DNA of 64,000 bases from Pomphorhynchus laevis (Eukaryota; Acanthocephala; Palaeacanthocephala; Echinorhynchida; Pomphorhynchidae), in the NCBI GenBank assembly GCA_012934845.2, contig WNNJ02003600.1, positions 21,721 through 85,720 of the forward strand, written 5' to 3'. The position numbers and the translations under genes were made by a program. Position 1 is the first letter of the stretch, and every line of letters starts with the position of its first letter. The notes below the pieces were generated by a model, which saw only the letters and a list, made by a program, of their open reading frames with translations, was not told where the DNA came from and made no database searches. Of this stretch, positions 46,071 through 57,604 are shown piece after piece.

Positions 46071-46599
46071 ATCATGTTACAGTTCCCACAGTTGAACTAT
46101 AAGCTTTTTATGATACCTCATCTGTTTTCTATTAGTTAATTCATAAAAATTGAGTTTTGGTTTAACTTTTGATTTTAAATTTTTAACTTAATAGATGCAA
46201 ATTAGATAGTTATTTAGTTTTTATAATTATTAATATATTTTTGTTTGATTTTTTAAATAAATCCAATTCTTTATAACAAGATTGCATTATAAAAATAAAA
46301 AACAAATGGTCTTACGACCCTTCTCTGTAAACGCTCTCTCTATTATACATGCAACATTGCCTGACTTAACGGTTACACTGATCCGCTGGAACAGGAAGCA
46401 GAGCTCGAGGTTCCGAAGTTGCGCGTATTAAACGTGTAACAAGTTCATAAAAGTAAGAGAGATAAACTGGTCCGATTGCCATCTGTGATTTCAACTACTA
46501 CAGATCTCATGGTGGTAAAACAAATTTCGTGGCAGCAGAGGAGATTTCATAGTAGTAAAATTTACTACCTAACGTTATCCTGAACACCCAGCTTCATCA

Positions 46600-46805
46600 T
46601 TAAATACAAACAATTAAAATCTCTTGCGAACTAATTTTGTATCAATTAACCCTGATTTATTATTGATTACAGAAACTTTGCTTGATGTTTCGAACATGTC
46701 TGGAAATAATATCGATAATTTTGATTTTTCATTGTAATCGACAAGATAATATTGGCGTCGGAATTGCAATTTGTGTACGTAAATGTTTGCAGGTGAAATA
46801 AAAAA
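46600..46805 (+). pseudogene. LINE endonuclease relic at unit start (copy 2)
   Basis: Same relic as 37290-37500 (NPDLLLITETLLDVSNMSGN). Immediately left of the PLE tail. Confidence 0.45.
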
Positions 46806-46841
46806 TATTAAAATTTTTATTATATTTTTTTATTTATTAAA

Positions 46842-47197
46842 TCAGCTAACTGAGTCTACGTATTTAATATAATTATAAAATAAACAAAACATAATAATGC
46901 TAAATTAAAATTTAAAAATTAAATGATAAAATTAATAATTGTTTTTAGATTTTCTATAATTGAAATCAAGTTAAAACAGGAAATTGAAATTTAAAATAAA
47001 CGTCATTTTTATGAATTGACTAATAAATAGCAGACGTTGTGTCAGAATAAGAATTAGAGGTCATCAGGAGGAACTGCTATGCTATCAGGTTTCGGCCCCT
47101 AACTCCTCTACACAACATAGCAGCGGGGACAAATACATGCTAATGATGTATTTCCTCTGAAATAACTATCTAGTATCTTATTCTAATACAAAGTATA
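46842..47197 (-). promoter_or_regulatory. PLE 3' tail with conserved structured core
   Basis: After the RT stop the minus strand carries GAAATACATCATTAGCATGT, an 8-bp stem CTGCTATG/CATAGCAG enclosing GGGGCCGAAACCTGATAG, then CTCCTGATGACCTCTAATTC and an AT-rich outer part. The core recurs in at least six copies in the window, while its surroundings diverge. Confidence 0.6.
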
Positions 47198-48594
47198 TTA
47201 TTTATTATCCATCCATAAAAATTTGCCACTTAAGAGTTTAAATTTATTCTTTATATTATTGTGTTGATTTATATATTTTACTATTTTCTGCTTGATGTTA
47301 TTTTTATAGTAACCTAGTTTAAAATATGTATCTATTAAATTATTTAAATGATTTTGAAGAAAGCCAATATCATTACATATTGTTGCAATTCTTAAAATTT
47401 CATTATTTAATGTATTATATTTTATATTATATGGTATGCATGAATGCTCATGCAAAAATGTTTCTTGTAAATTTAAATATGTCATCTTTACGATATAAAT
47501 TAATAGTAGTTTTAGTTAATGTTAATTTAATGTTCATATCTAGATATACACCTTCGCTTTCATTAATATTGGTTTTGTTAAGAATAAGGCTTTCTGGATA
47601 AATGTGCTCACTAATTAAATAAAAATTATTAGAATTAAATACACATATATCATCAATGTATCGAAACATATATTTTATATATTTATATTGTTTAGATTTA
47701 GTTTTTACACAGTTATGAACAAATTCATATTCTTATAAAGCTTAAAAACAAGTCAGCTATAATTGGGCTACTATTACCACCCATTGGAACACCTTTTACT
47801 TGTCTAAATAAATATGTCCCTACTTTTAAATAATTTTGATTTATCAAAATATTTAAGGATTCTATTAATTCAATTTTATCCATATATTTATATTTACTTG
47901 ATGGTTTAATTTTTGTTAGATAGGCGTTATAATTATTATAACATATATATGTATATCTTTTTCCGAATATAAGATTAATTAATTTTACTAACGCTTCTTT
48001 AATATCTACTAAATCTAGATTTGTATAAAGCGTACTAAAATCGTATGTATTTATATTTTGAAAATTTATTCCTTTTGTCTGTTCTAAAAATTCTTTTGTA
48101 GAATTAATACTGAAATAGTGTTTTATACCAGTATTAATTTCGATTACCTTGCAATATTTTTTAAAGTGTGCTTTAATTACTTTAAGTATTTTATTCATAT
48201 AGACAGAAAGTGGTTTTAATGTACATTTAAACGCACTACATATGAACCTAGGTTTTATTGGATTTTTATGTAATTTTGGATTCCAATATAATATAGGTAT
48301 AGTTTTATTATCTAATTCAACCTTTATACCCTTTTTATCCATTATAGAACAGTGACTTGTAATAATTGTTTCTAAACTCATCTCACTAAGTTCATATGTT
48401 GGATTTACATTTAAATCATTAGAATTAACCTCGTTCTTTAGTATATCATAATAAAGATTTTTGCATATGAAGACAAAGTTATTACTAGCTTTATCAATAG
48501 TTGTTATTATATAGTTATCCTTTAATTTAGTAAGTTCTTTATACATATCTTTATTAATTTTATCTTTCCTTTTATAATTGTTTGTTATTTTCAT
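47198..48594 (-). pseudogene. PLE reverse transcriptase, unit 2 copy
   Basis: In order: YIITTIDKASNNFVFICK, YWNPKLHKNPIKPRFICSAF, motif A INTYDFSTLYTNLDL, motif B GVPMGGNSSPIIADLF, motif C FRYIDDICVFN, then LDMNIKLTLTKTTINLYRKD and FLHEHSCIPYNIKYN. The three catalytic Asp are present, but the frame is broken in about two places. Confidence 0.8.
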
Positions 48595-48984
48595 TTTATT
48601 TTTAATTTTATCAAATATATAATCTTTCCAAATTTTTATCTTAGATATATTCGAGCTTTCACTATTAATCAGCTTACTAAAGTAATAATTTAAGTTATTA
48701 TATAACGAATTGTAAATTTTATTTTTGTCGTTGTGATTATTTAATCTATATTTATACCCTTTTGATAGCAGCTTTCATAATCCACAATTTTAAATTAATT
48801 CTAGATTATGGGTACATGTATGTTCATTTATTTTATTAAAACTAAGACTTTTACAATTGCATTCTGTTTCCATTATGTTTCTAATATTATCGTTACATAT
48901 TGATTTTAATTGTTTATCATAATTACAAATTTTCCGTCCTAATGGTGGTAGGAGTTTATACCTTATTTTAAGAATATATTTACT

Positions 48985-49596
48985 TTAATCTGACCCTATT
49001 ATTTCTTTACTTTTTGAAGTTTTTAAAAGTCCGGCTATATTTATGTTATCTATACATTTATTAATGAAGTTTATGGTTAATGTATATTTTCTAATGTTAT
49101 TATTAACATTTATTGTACGATTGTAGTATTTTGTGTTACAACAACTGTCTATTATACAACTTAGCATATCATAGTCGTTAATTAATCTTTGATTTATTGA
49201 ACATATGATATCTTTAGAAAAACTTCTTATATTTACATAAAGATCTTTTAGCTTATTATCACTTAAAAGTTGTTTTAATATTTCTAATTGTTCATTTATA
49301 TACATATCTTTTTTAATATTTTTAACTCTATTTTTCCTATTCCTTTTATCACCATGACTTCTTGGTTTGCGTTTAACCGGATTATTATAATATAGTTGTT
49401 TATTATGTATTATACTACTTCTGCCAATTCCTTGTACCACGTCATTCAATCCTAATGGGTACATGGAATTAAGCGTTTTAATCCAAAAATCTTCTTTTTC
49501 TAATAGTTTTTGATTTAATATTGAAATGTTTTCTTCGATAATATGTTCTAAAATAAATAATTTACAGTTTTTAATATCATGTCCTATTAATCTCAT
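48985..49596 (-). pseudogene. GIY-YIG C-terminal block and linker of the PLE
   Basis: 203 codons: LFILEHIIEEN, EKEDFWIKTLNSMYPLGLND (end of the nuclease fold, with the conserved Glu..WI), then a basic stretch PVKRKPRSHGDKRNRKNRVK that may bind nucleic acid, then helical sequence. Ends early relative to the unit 3 copy. Confidence 0.7.
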
Positions 49597-49633
49597 ATGT
49601 TTATGAAATATAGTTTGACTATTATGCTGTATA

Positions 49634-49915
49634 TTATATGTGTTGCCTAAACTTAGTTTTTAACATTTGACATGTTTTTCCTATATATTGCAATCCACAT
49701 GTACATTGTATAAGATGCACTACACCTGCGGTATTGCATTGACAAATATTATTAATATTTAATGAAAAACATTTGTTTGTCGTATTACTTACAATACAAT
49801 TATTATTTATAACATCACAAACTATACAAATTTTTCTGTTACATTTAAAAGATCTAAAATTGAAATCATTAGTACTTACGTATTTTTTCAATATGGTACT
49901 TACGTATTTTTCCAA
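49634..49915 (-). pseudogene. N-terminal GIY-YIG endonuclease of the PLE
   Basis: Reads FKCNRKICIVCDVI (CxxxxCxxC knuckle), CQCNTAGVVHLIQC, then TCGLQYIGKTCQMLKTKFRQ. GVVHLIQC is the GIY strand, QYIGKT the YIG strand, and the Lys/Arg run leads to the catalytic Arg. The 24-bp tandem repeat at 49872-49919 encodes a repeated KYVST at the start. It continues, after a frame break, into the block 49596-49440, ending WIKTLNSMYPLGLND, the usual C-terminal signature of these nucleases. Confidence 0.8.
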
Positions 49916-50088
49916 TATGGTTGATAATTTTATGTATTACAACATAAAATTTAAAATGTATGTAATTAAAATTTTATGTATTATAATGTTATGCATTACA
50001 ACATAAAATTTAAAAACTAAAATTGTCGTTATTTACTCTAAGTAGAAGGTTTTTTCTACTAAAAATAGTATAGACAAACAAACAGCAC

Positions 50089-50252
50089 CTGTCTCGTTAG
50101 TCTCTTCAACAGACAACAAACAGGTATTCGAAACGGTAGAAGTCTTCCCTGGTTGTCGACCTACAAGTTTTGGTTTACATTGTCCAGTTCGACGGGCAGG
50201 CGGTGAACAATTTATATCAACAATTCTATCCAAACTAACCCATTGATCTTGT
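50089..50252 (-). CDS. ARID4-like copy 2, end of chromo barrel (open)
   Basis: Acceptor AATTATAG. Reads (R)QDQWVSLDRIVDINCSPPAR then KPKLVGRQPGKTST and CLLSVEETNE, donor candidate CAG|GTGCTG. Unlike copy 1 there is no stop before the donor (without splicing the frame would run to 50033). Differs from copy 1 at many residues. The next DNA downstream on this strand is the PLE, then the unit border, so no further exon of copy 2 exists unless it is skipped to the next unit. Confidence 0.7.
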
Positions 50253-50855
50253 CTATAATTATAAAAATGTTACTAGAACGTTTAAACTGCTTAACAAACC
50301 CTTATAAATGTATCAATAAATCAATGTTTCTTCAATAAAATCAATAAAGAACTTTAAAAAAAGCGAGGAAATACAAAGTCATATTCCGGTAAGTAGGCAA
50401 CAGTAATTTGTAGATTATTATTTTCAAAGTGACTGTAAATTACGAAAAAGACACCAAGAAGATATTCCTAGGATGTGTAAAATAGTTTAACAAAACTTGA
50501 TTAAAAATAACCGCATTTTAAAAGTAGCAGATGACGAGAGAACAACAAGCTATTCGATTTACATTTTGTATCGTTATGCAAATATTAAAATATATAATGT
50601 ACTATGATCGAATTTGTACCTCTGTACATCCGCTAGACTGGCGTATGATATAATGTTCGTATTTGAAAAATGTATTAATAAGAAATCTATGAAAGTTAAT
50701 AATGTTGAAATAAAGAAATGAAAAAAAATTATCGAGTTATATTTATAACGATTAGCACAAAATAGTAGCGATTCAATTTATTGCGATGCGGCAGCTTGCA
50801 TTGCTCGTTATATACTGTTCTATTATATACTGTTCTTTGTTCTAATATCAGAAGC

Positions 50856-51534
50856 TCTGAATAGTCTAAAACTAAACAGAGCACCAGGACCTGATCGAAT
50901 TCATCCTGAATTTTTGGTGAACTTAACAAAATCTGCACTTATATGGCTTGCACTTTATATGTCATCGTGCATGAAGCAACAACGCATCCCTAAACAATGG
51001 CGTGTTTCAACTGTTATCGCAATTAAAAAACCAAACAAGCCTGCTAACAATCCGGGAAGTTATAGACCTATAAGCTTGCTCAGCCTAATCCTCAAGGTGT
51101 TTGAACGGGTTATATTGAGGAGAATTACACCATATATAGACATTTGTCTTCCAAATGAGCAAGCCGGTTTCCGCAAGGGGAGATCCATAGTTGACCAAAT
51201 AATTTCACTGACTGAAGATATTGAGTGTGCATTTGAACGCAATGAAAAGGCAGGCGCAGTGTTTATCGACCTTTCTGCAGCTTACGATACGGTTTGGATC
51301 AATGAACTCACGTTCAAACTTTTACAGTGCCTACTTTCGCCCCATATGATCCGTTTGATCATTGACATCTTCTCAATCCGTAGATTGCGGGTTCAGTTGG
51401 GTGGTAAACTTTCAAGAGCGCGCAGACTCAATAACGGCCTATCGCAGGGATCAGTTCTTTCCCCTCTGTTGTTCAACCTATACACCTCAGATATACCACT
51501 GACATTCAGCGAAAAAATACATATATGCGGATGA
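50856..51534 (+). pseudogene. LINE RT, first frame (fingers, motifs A and B)
   Basis: Reads APGPDRIHPEF, GSYRPISLLSLILKVFERVI, LPNEQAGFRKGRSIVDQI, motif A AVFIDLSAAYDTVW, motif B NGLSQGSVLSPLLFNLYTSD. One extra or missing base in an A-run just before the YADD box sends the frame into a stop: the DNA AAATACATATATGCGGATGA reads KYIYADD one frame over. Otherwise well preserved. Confidence 0.85.
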
Positions 51535-51535
51535 C

Positions 51536-52543
51536 ATGGCAATTCTATCAACTGGCCACAAAATCGCTCCACTCAGCAGAACACTCTCTGCCGACATAAG
51601 TATATTATCCGTATATTTCAAAAAGTGGCATCTTCGACTTAACATTGATAAGACGGTTGTATCTTTATTTTATCTCAATAATCACCAAGTTGATGCTACA
51701 TTGATTGTATCTCTTGACGGAACCAGATTGCCTAATGTGAAGCATCCAACGTATCTCGGAGTCACCCTTGATCGCACACTATCCTACAGGCAACACATTG
51801 AATCTATCTCGGGAAAGGTGCGGTCACGCTGCAATATTATTCGCCGTCTGGCCGGAATCAATTGGGGTTCAAGCTTACATACACTGCGAACGTCTGTATT
51901 GGCCTTATGTTACTCGGATGTTGAATATGCGGCCCCGGTTTGGTCTGGAAGCACACATGTCAAGACAGTTGACGCAAGTCTCAACGAGGCAATGAGATTA
52001 ATCAGTGGAGCAATAAGGCCAACACCAATCGACTTACTTCCAGTGTTATCTGGTACATCACCAGCCGATATAAGGCGGTAAGCAATCTGTGTCTCAGCAA
52101 GCCGATCCCTGAACACCCTACCAATCCCTGTTGTCAAACCCCGCCTCAAATCACGACATTCGTTCAGCAGACGTGTCAGAACTCTGCTCAATCTAATTAA
52201 CACGAATGGAATTAATGAGCTTGTATGTAGGAGGTGGCAACAAAGATGGGAAAAGTCAACATCCCAAATACGCAGGTTAGTTCCTAATTTGTCACTATCT
52301 CCGATCGGTAACGATTTGACCGTTCACACTGGGTACAGCTAAACATTCTCTGTTCCGGATACGGTCGATACAGAGGTTTTCTTTTCAAAGCCGGTCTTGT
52401 AACATCCCTAAACTGCGAATGCGGCGTCATTCAAACCGGAGAACACATTTTGGCTTGCCCGACGATCAATATACAAGGATCAATGAAAGAAGTTAATGCG
52501 GAATTCCGACAATGGATTGGAGCAACAACTGGTAGATTTTAGT
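51536..52543 (+). pseudogene. LINE RT second frame and C-terminal Cys/His domain
   Basis: From DDMAILSTGHK on: thumb and connector (LNIDKTVVSLFYLNN, PTYLGVTLDRTLSYRQHI, VEYAAPVWSG) to a stop at 52081. In another frame 52350-52543 encodes GYGRYRGFLFKAGLV then NCECGVIQTGEHILACP, the CxCG...H...C terminal domain typical of this LINE group, ending in TAG. Confidence 0.8.
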
Positions 52544-52975
52544 CTGTGAGATTGATGTTATGTATTGCTTGTTGTTTTTGATTTATACGAGATATATATA
52601 CTGTTCTATTAAATTTTAATAAACAATACTATAACTTGTATAACTGTGTATTAACTGTGTATAATATATCTGTACATAATTGTAGAACTGTGTATGCATC
52701 GTATATTATTTATAAATCAATTCATAAATATCAATTGTCATTTTAAATTTTAATAAATTATATCGTTTTATAAAAATACTAATTGTATAAAATCGTAAAT
52801 TATTATTTGGTATTTAGAATTATTTATCTTTATTTTTAATTTATACATAGTATAAAATACATAGGTTAAGTTAGCTTAATTAACTGTAAAACAATACTAA
52901 TAATTGAAATATACACGGTAATAGGTTTTAGTCTCAAATCTTAGCACACATAGACAAACCATATCGTAGTATTAC

Positions 52976-53143
52976 CTTGAATTCCATCCAACGTAATGAA
53001 CATACACTAATGACTTTTTTAAAATCTTGTCGATCACTTTGGCAATATACACATTACGCTCCGAATCCAAAGTGCTCCATATAACTTTCACAAAAGAGTC
53101 CACGTCAATTTGATTAATTGTAAATTTTGTAGCTATTGATTTA
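52976..53143 (-). CDS. ARID4-like copy 2, chromo-barrel exon
   Basis: Same splice sites and length (168 bp) as 38748-38915. Four base differences, every one changing an amino acid (Leu-Ile, Pro-Ser, Ser-Arg, Lys-Asn), while the intron left of it has about one difference in 340 bp. The LINE at 50826-52594 lies in the intron between this exon and the last. Confidence 0.8.
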
Positions 53144-53427
53144 CTAAAATTCAATAAAAAATCAGTTTATAATGTAAAAGCAACTTTGTCGTTTTTTTTA
53201 TTATTTGCTACAGAGATGTATCGAAAGTAATACATCAATAAGAGTCCACCTGTATGGTCGATGCATTCCCCTGCCAAATATAATATATATGTATCTACAG
53301 TGAACATATTAAAAACGTTCAAATATGCTCTGAGAGATTTGTTTGTAGACCAGAGAGAAATAGTTACAGCTGTATTAATAGATCGGGAATTCCAAAATAG
53401 GCAAATCGTCAAGATTAGATAAAATCC

Positions 53428-53592
53428 GAAACGGTTAATTATAAAAAGTAGGATTCAAGTGTGGATGTGACAAAGAAGCTGATATCCTAAATACGTTCAA
53501 CATTTGCGGATGATGCGAGTCTGAAACGTTTAGAAAACAATTTAAGGAAAATATTAATGATAAAACCAGAATATATTATTTATTCAAACGTA
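53428..53592. other. 165-bp segment present only in unit 2
   Basis: Between CAAATCGTCAAGATTAGATA and TTTGACGTAGATGTTTAAGT unit 2 has ~165 bp where unit 1 has ~11. No element ends or duplication seen; may be a deletion in unit 1. Confidence 0.6.
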
Positions 53593-54466
53593 ATTTGACG
53601 TAGATGTTTAAGTGCAGACGCGAAAAGAACATCACAACAGGCGTAGTAGAGCGAATAGAACGCGAAAATTGCAATTTTTCATACGTAAGACAGACTAAAC
53701 TTCCATTAAAAACAAGAATTAAGGGGCCTCGTTCAGATAGAAGGATGTTCATCGGTCATTTTAAATCATGTTCTTATCAATAACGATGAAGTGGATTTTG
53801 ATAATACCAGAGTATGCTTGAAACTAAAGATAATAATTTCTGTCGAATGATAATGGAATCGACAAACCTCAACAATAGGGAAGGATGCAAGGCAATAAGT
53901 CTATTTCAATTTAAAAATACCGAAGGATTGAATGAGTTGTAAATGACTTTGAATTCTTCCGAGTTATACGTACTTATGTCTACAAAGTTTCAAAGTTTCT
54001 ATCATTTTTTCATAAAAAGTGTCACAAAGATCACCCGAAACGTCAGATAAATTAATACATATTCCGTGAAGCTAAAATGATTTTAAAAACTAACATAAGC
54101 TGGTACAATAAATTGTAGGAGGATCAAATTCAAAATTAAGAGTCTTGTAAGTCACAAAATGAAATTGATAAAACATAATTTGTAGAGCCGCGTTGAAATA
54201 TCGAATTAATAATAGAAAAGCATTTAGAAAATAAACATATGTGGCCTTTTATTTGAACTATAAATGGTTACAAATATTACTAGCATTTAAAGTGAAATAA
54301 CGATAACTGCATTTGTGTCGGCTATCAAAATTAAACACAAAACTTCATAATCATACAAGAGTGCAATCATTAAAGCTTTCTTAACAGAATTATGACATGC
54401 TATCCAAACAACTTTGAAATGCAATAGCCACATTACACTCTCATGAGATAAATAAAAAAATATGAC

Positions 54467-54526
54467 CTGGTCAGTTTGACATGCACTTTGTTGATTTTCT
54501 ATGTGTAATGTTGGACAACTTGCCAA
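54467..54526 (-). CDS. ARID4-like copy 2, short linker exon
   Basis: Identical to the exon at 40085-40144. Confidence 0.5.
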
Positions 54527-54800
54527 CTACCTAGCCTACAGTAGTTCTAATAGTAATATTTTAGTAGCAATTCGTTGTTAATGAACAATTTTTAAAATGT
54601 CTTATAAAGATGCAATCTAATTGTATAGCATACCTGCACTGTAAATTATTGTCGGGAGTTATATTGAATATACGCGCTTGTTTCTAAAACGAAGTACGTT
54701 TGATAATAAACATATGGAATAAAATAATCACGATTAAATAGATATGTTATAGATTAAACAGGTATACGCAGATTTTATAACTGTTTAATAATACACTTAC

Positions 54801-54884
54801 GTTAGTAGGAGAGTGGGACCGACTTGCGTTTCGACGGGTTTTGTGCTGTAAAATTGGCAGTGGCGATTTTTGATTTACTGATAC
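54801..54884 (-). CDS. ARID4-like copy 2, basic linker exon
   Basis: Identical peptide to 40419-40502, same GTAAGT donor. Confidence 0.75.
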
Positions 54885-55360
54885 CTTAAAAGCAAGGAAA
54901 ATATTTGTTTAAGAAATATCAATTAATAACATTGTCGTAATATCAATCTTGTTTCTTCCATTTTGTCCAAATATCTATTTGTATATCTATTTGAATATAA
55001 CATATCCATTTGTATCTATTTAAAACTGTCTTCCTCGAAGACACAAAAATCTTGATATTGTTGTTAACATATACAGCAATGCAATACAAGATTTTAGTAA
55101 TAAATCTTGGATCAAGAAATTGACCACGTTAAGGATGCTATACTGGTATCTACATTCATCGTTTCATATTTGTTTTATGTTATATTATATAATATGAAAT
55201 AAGAAAAAACTGAATTAAATATAAGATCAAATTCAATAATTTGATGAATTAAAAATCATCAGTCGTAATAAATTAAAAATCAAGCAGCCAATTGCAAAAT
55301 CATAAGTCGTAAGAACACTATTTAATAAAAAATATATAGTATAAGTATACACATATTTAC

Positions 55361-55936
55361 TCTAAGATCAGATGAAGACGGCTTAAACAATCTTTGACTA
55401 ACTCGCGTTACTGCCGGTACACTTCTTTTTACACCTTTATGAGAAGCAACAGTTGGACTTCCAAGCTTTCTATTCATGTCGTAGAATGCGCGAAGATATC
55501 TATACGATATATAAAGCATCTTTTGAAAATGTATAATCCCACAAATACATACTTATGATAAATTTTCTCAAGTTCGATCCCACACTCTTCATCGCCGGAT
55601 GTTGGTAAACACATAGCTCGGTGTATATCACCCCATAAATGTTCTTTTGCCCACCTTAAAGAATTAAAAGAGTCAAATAATAAATGTTGCAACAGTCTTT
55701 GTATTTAAAACAAACCTTTGACCAACCCCCATACTTGTTAACAAGTCGGTATAAAACACATAAATCGCAAGAAACTCCGTTAACAAGTGGACTTCTAACA
55801 AAAGTTATATCTTAAAAAAGCTCAGTGGAATACACCAAATTTATTATCTGTTGATATGTGTACCTGAGGCCTCAAGAAAGTTTAGAAGATTGGTTAGGAA
55901 GTAATCTTTTTCTTGCAGACACTCGTCTTCAGAAGA
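55361..55936 (-). pseudogene. ARID4-like copy 2, ARID exons A-D with a frameshift
   Basis: Exons A (55864-55936), B (55716-55810), C (55549-55654) and D (55361-55519) in the same order as copy 1. Exon C has one extra base (ATGTTCTTTTGC against ATGTCTTTTGC in copy 1, plus strand), so after GGWSK the frame fails. Read in its own frame the rest still gives LWGDIHRAMCLPTSGDEECG. Unless splicing compensates, copy 2 cannot make a whole ARID. Exons A and D match copy 1. Confidence 0.75.
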
Positions 55937-56376
55937 CTAAATTTAACGAAAGAAAATAATTCCGGTGTTTATTTTTAGAATAATTAATTATTTTTAGAAT
56001 AGTTCAGGAAAATAACAGTCGCCAAACCGTATTAAAAATATCAGATACAGTATCACATATAAAAAATATCCTAACAAAGGAAAAGTTTACAAATATGCAA
56101 ACTAAATAATATTCTAAAATAGTATGATTTAAACACTTTCGTGTATGATGCGACGATTTACTAATACTAATGTCATTTACTAACAAGGCGATTGTATTTA
56201 AAATTATCGCGTAAGCGTGATATTCTCATGTTATAAAATAATGAAAGAAATCGACTGGAACAAATCTGTGAAAATAACATTGAACAAATCTGTGAAAAAT
56301 ATAAGTTTTACGTACAATAAAATTAATAATCCATAATAAATATTATGAAAAGCAAGTTAATTTGTAATGTATATAC

Positions 56377-56617
56377 CAGAATATTAATTTCTGTATCACA
56401 AAGTGGCGTCCAGTTTGAGTAATAGTGCGGATTTCGCATATATTCCTCGACTTTTGACATATCTGGAAACATTATAAGGTTAGCATTTAAAGCAGGAAAA
56501 CTAGTAACCTACCAAGGCCGGGTAACAACATCTTCATTTGATTAATTTTTGATTCATCAAGTATGCTAATATCATTTACTTTGACGGTTATTCTAAACAA
56601 TTGTCCGTTGTAAATAT
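56377..56617 (-). CDS. ARID4-like copy 2, RBB1NT end and pre-ARID exons
   Basis: Exons 56513-56617 and 56377-56462, separated by the same 50-bp intron as in copy 1; identical peptides by eye. Confidence 0.6.
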
Positions 56618-57604
56618 CTTAATGTATTTTATGAATGAAAACAAATATTTAAGATAGCGACCAACATAAACGTTTACAGAAACCTAATAGTTTTATGCTA
56701 AGTTTAAAAAGTAATTTGAAATGAGTGAGGCCAGTTTATACTTCACCAATACTTTCGCTCTTAGCTTAGTGAATGTAGACCATAAAGATAGAGTAAAACA
56801 TAAAATATATGCATTTTCATACACTTCTGTTATATAAAATCTTTCTACTAAATAAGGCATGGAATATTATATATATTAACAAGCTTGTTATTTTGACCCG
56901 AATAGGATCGGATTCACACAACTATCACCTGAATACAAAGCATTTTTTCATTTTGTCACTGATTTATGAAGCGTATTCTTCTACTTGTATAAAAACATTA
57001 GCTAAATTGACACAATATGTACAATGAGTGTATTTATTCAATTTCAGAAATATAACTAATTGGCATATTATTGCCAGAAGTTATAATGTAAAAGTAAATG
57101 AATATAAAATTGCCACATCCCTACTTCGGTAAAGCACATCCGTTAGTGATATGACTTCTGATTAGATCATAATATACGATGATCCAAAAAAAACAGCGCT
57201 TGAGATAAGAAGGTGTTCGCTATCTTATTATATCCTTATTCCGTGATAATAAAAAGTTTCCAAATTTATAACCAAGATATCTCATCTATACCCATTTGGT
57301 TTAGTATAATCTATTAATTGACGAGGGTTGCAAAACTTCCGCCGCACCGGATATAGCAAAGAAAGCAACACATGAATACTTTACGTTATTATTATTTTTA
57401 AAATCATCTTATAGTTTATTTACTGATAAATATTAAAAGAATAGTTTATATGAATCATATTACTCAAACGTTTAACTAGATATAATTTTGTAAATTCAAT
57501 TGAGAATATTACAAGTATTTAGATATTATTTATGCAAAATAAAATAGGTTAGTGCAATCGACTATTCGGATCGAAATATAACATGAGCAGTTAAACAAGA
57601 TAAC

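Larger units (their letters stand above)
37238..46540. repeat. Tandem segmental duplication, unit 1
   Basis: 9.3 kb. Begins GAGATTTCATGGTAGTAAAA and is matched base for base by unit 2, apart from insertions. 37238-38360 differs clearly from unit 2 (roughly one base in ten); the rest is nearly identical. It holds minus-strand ARID4-like exons with the 5' end at the right. No permuted PLE at its left end and no LINE at 38367-38383. Confidence 0.9.
46842..49925 (-). mobile_element. Permuted (Naiad-type) Penelope-like element, unit 2 copy
   Basis: Near full-length, minus strand. In transcript order: GIY-YIG nuclease (49915-49634), its C-terminal block and a basic linker (49596-48985), a Cys/His pre-RT region (about 48980-48600), RT (48594-47198) and a structured tail (47197-46842). 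Nuclease before RT is the order known for Naiad/Chlamys PLEs; classical PLEs have it after the RT. A few frame breaks make this copy inactive. It sits at the left end of repeat unit 2, in the position where unit 1 has an empty palindrome. Confidence 0.85.
50826..52594 (+). mobile_element. RTE/Jockey-like LINE, 5'-truncated, with 17-bp target duplication
   Basis: Inserted in unit 2 only. TATATACTGTTCTATTA occurs at 50809-50825 and 52595-52611, and once, uninterrupted, at 38367-38383 in unit 1. The 5' end starts inside the RT fingers (EALNSLKLNRAPGPDRIHPE). The insert's first bases repeat part of the target (TATACTGTTCT), a common 5' junction scar. No poly-A. It postdates the unit 1/unit 2 split, unless it was lost from unit 1 precisely. 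Confidence 0.9.
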
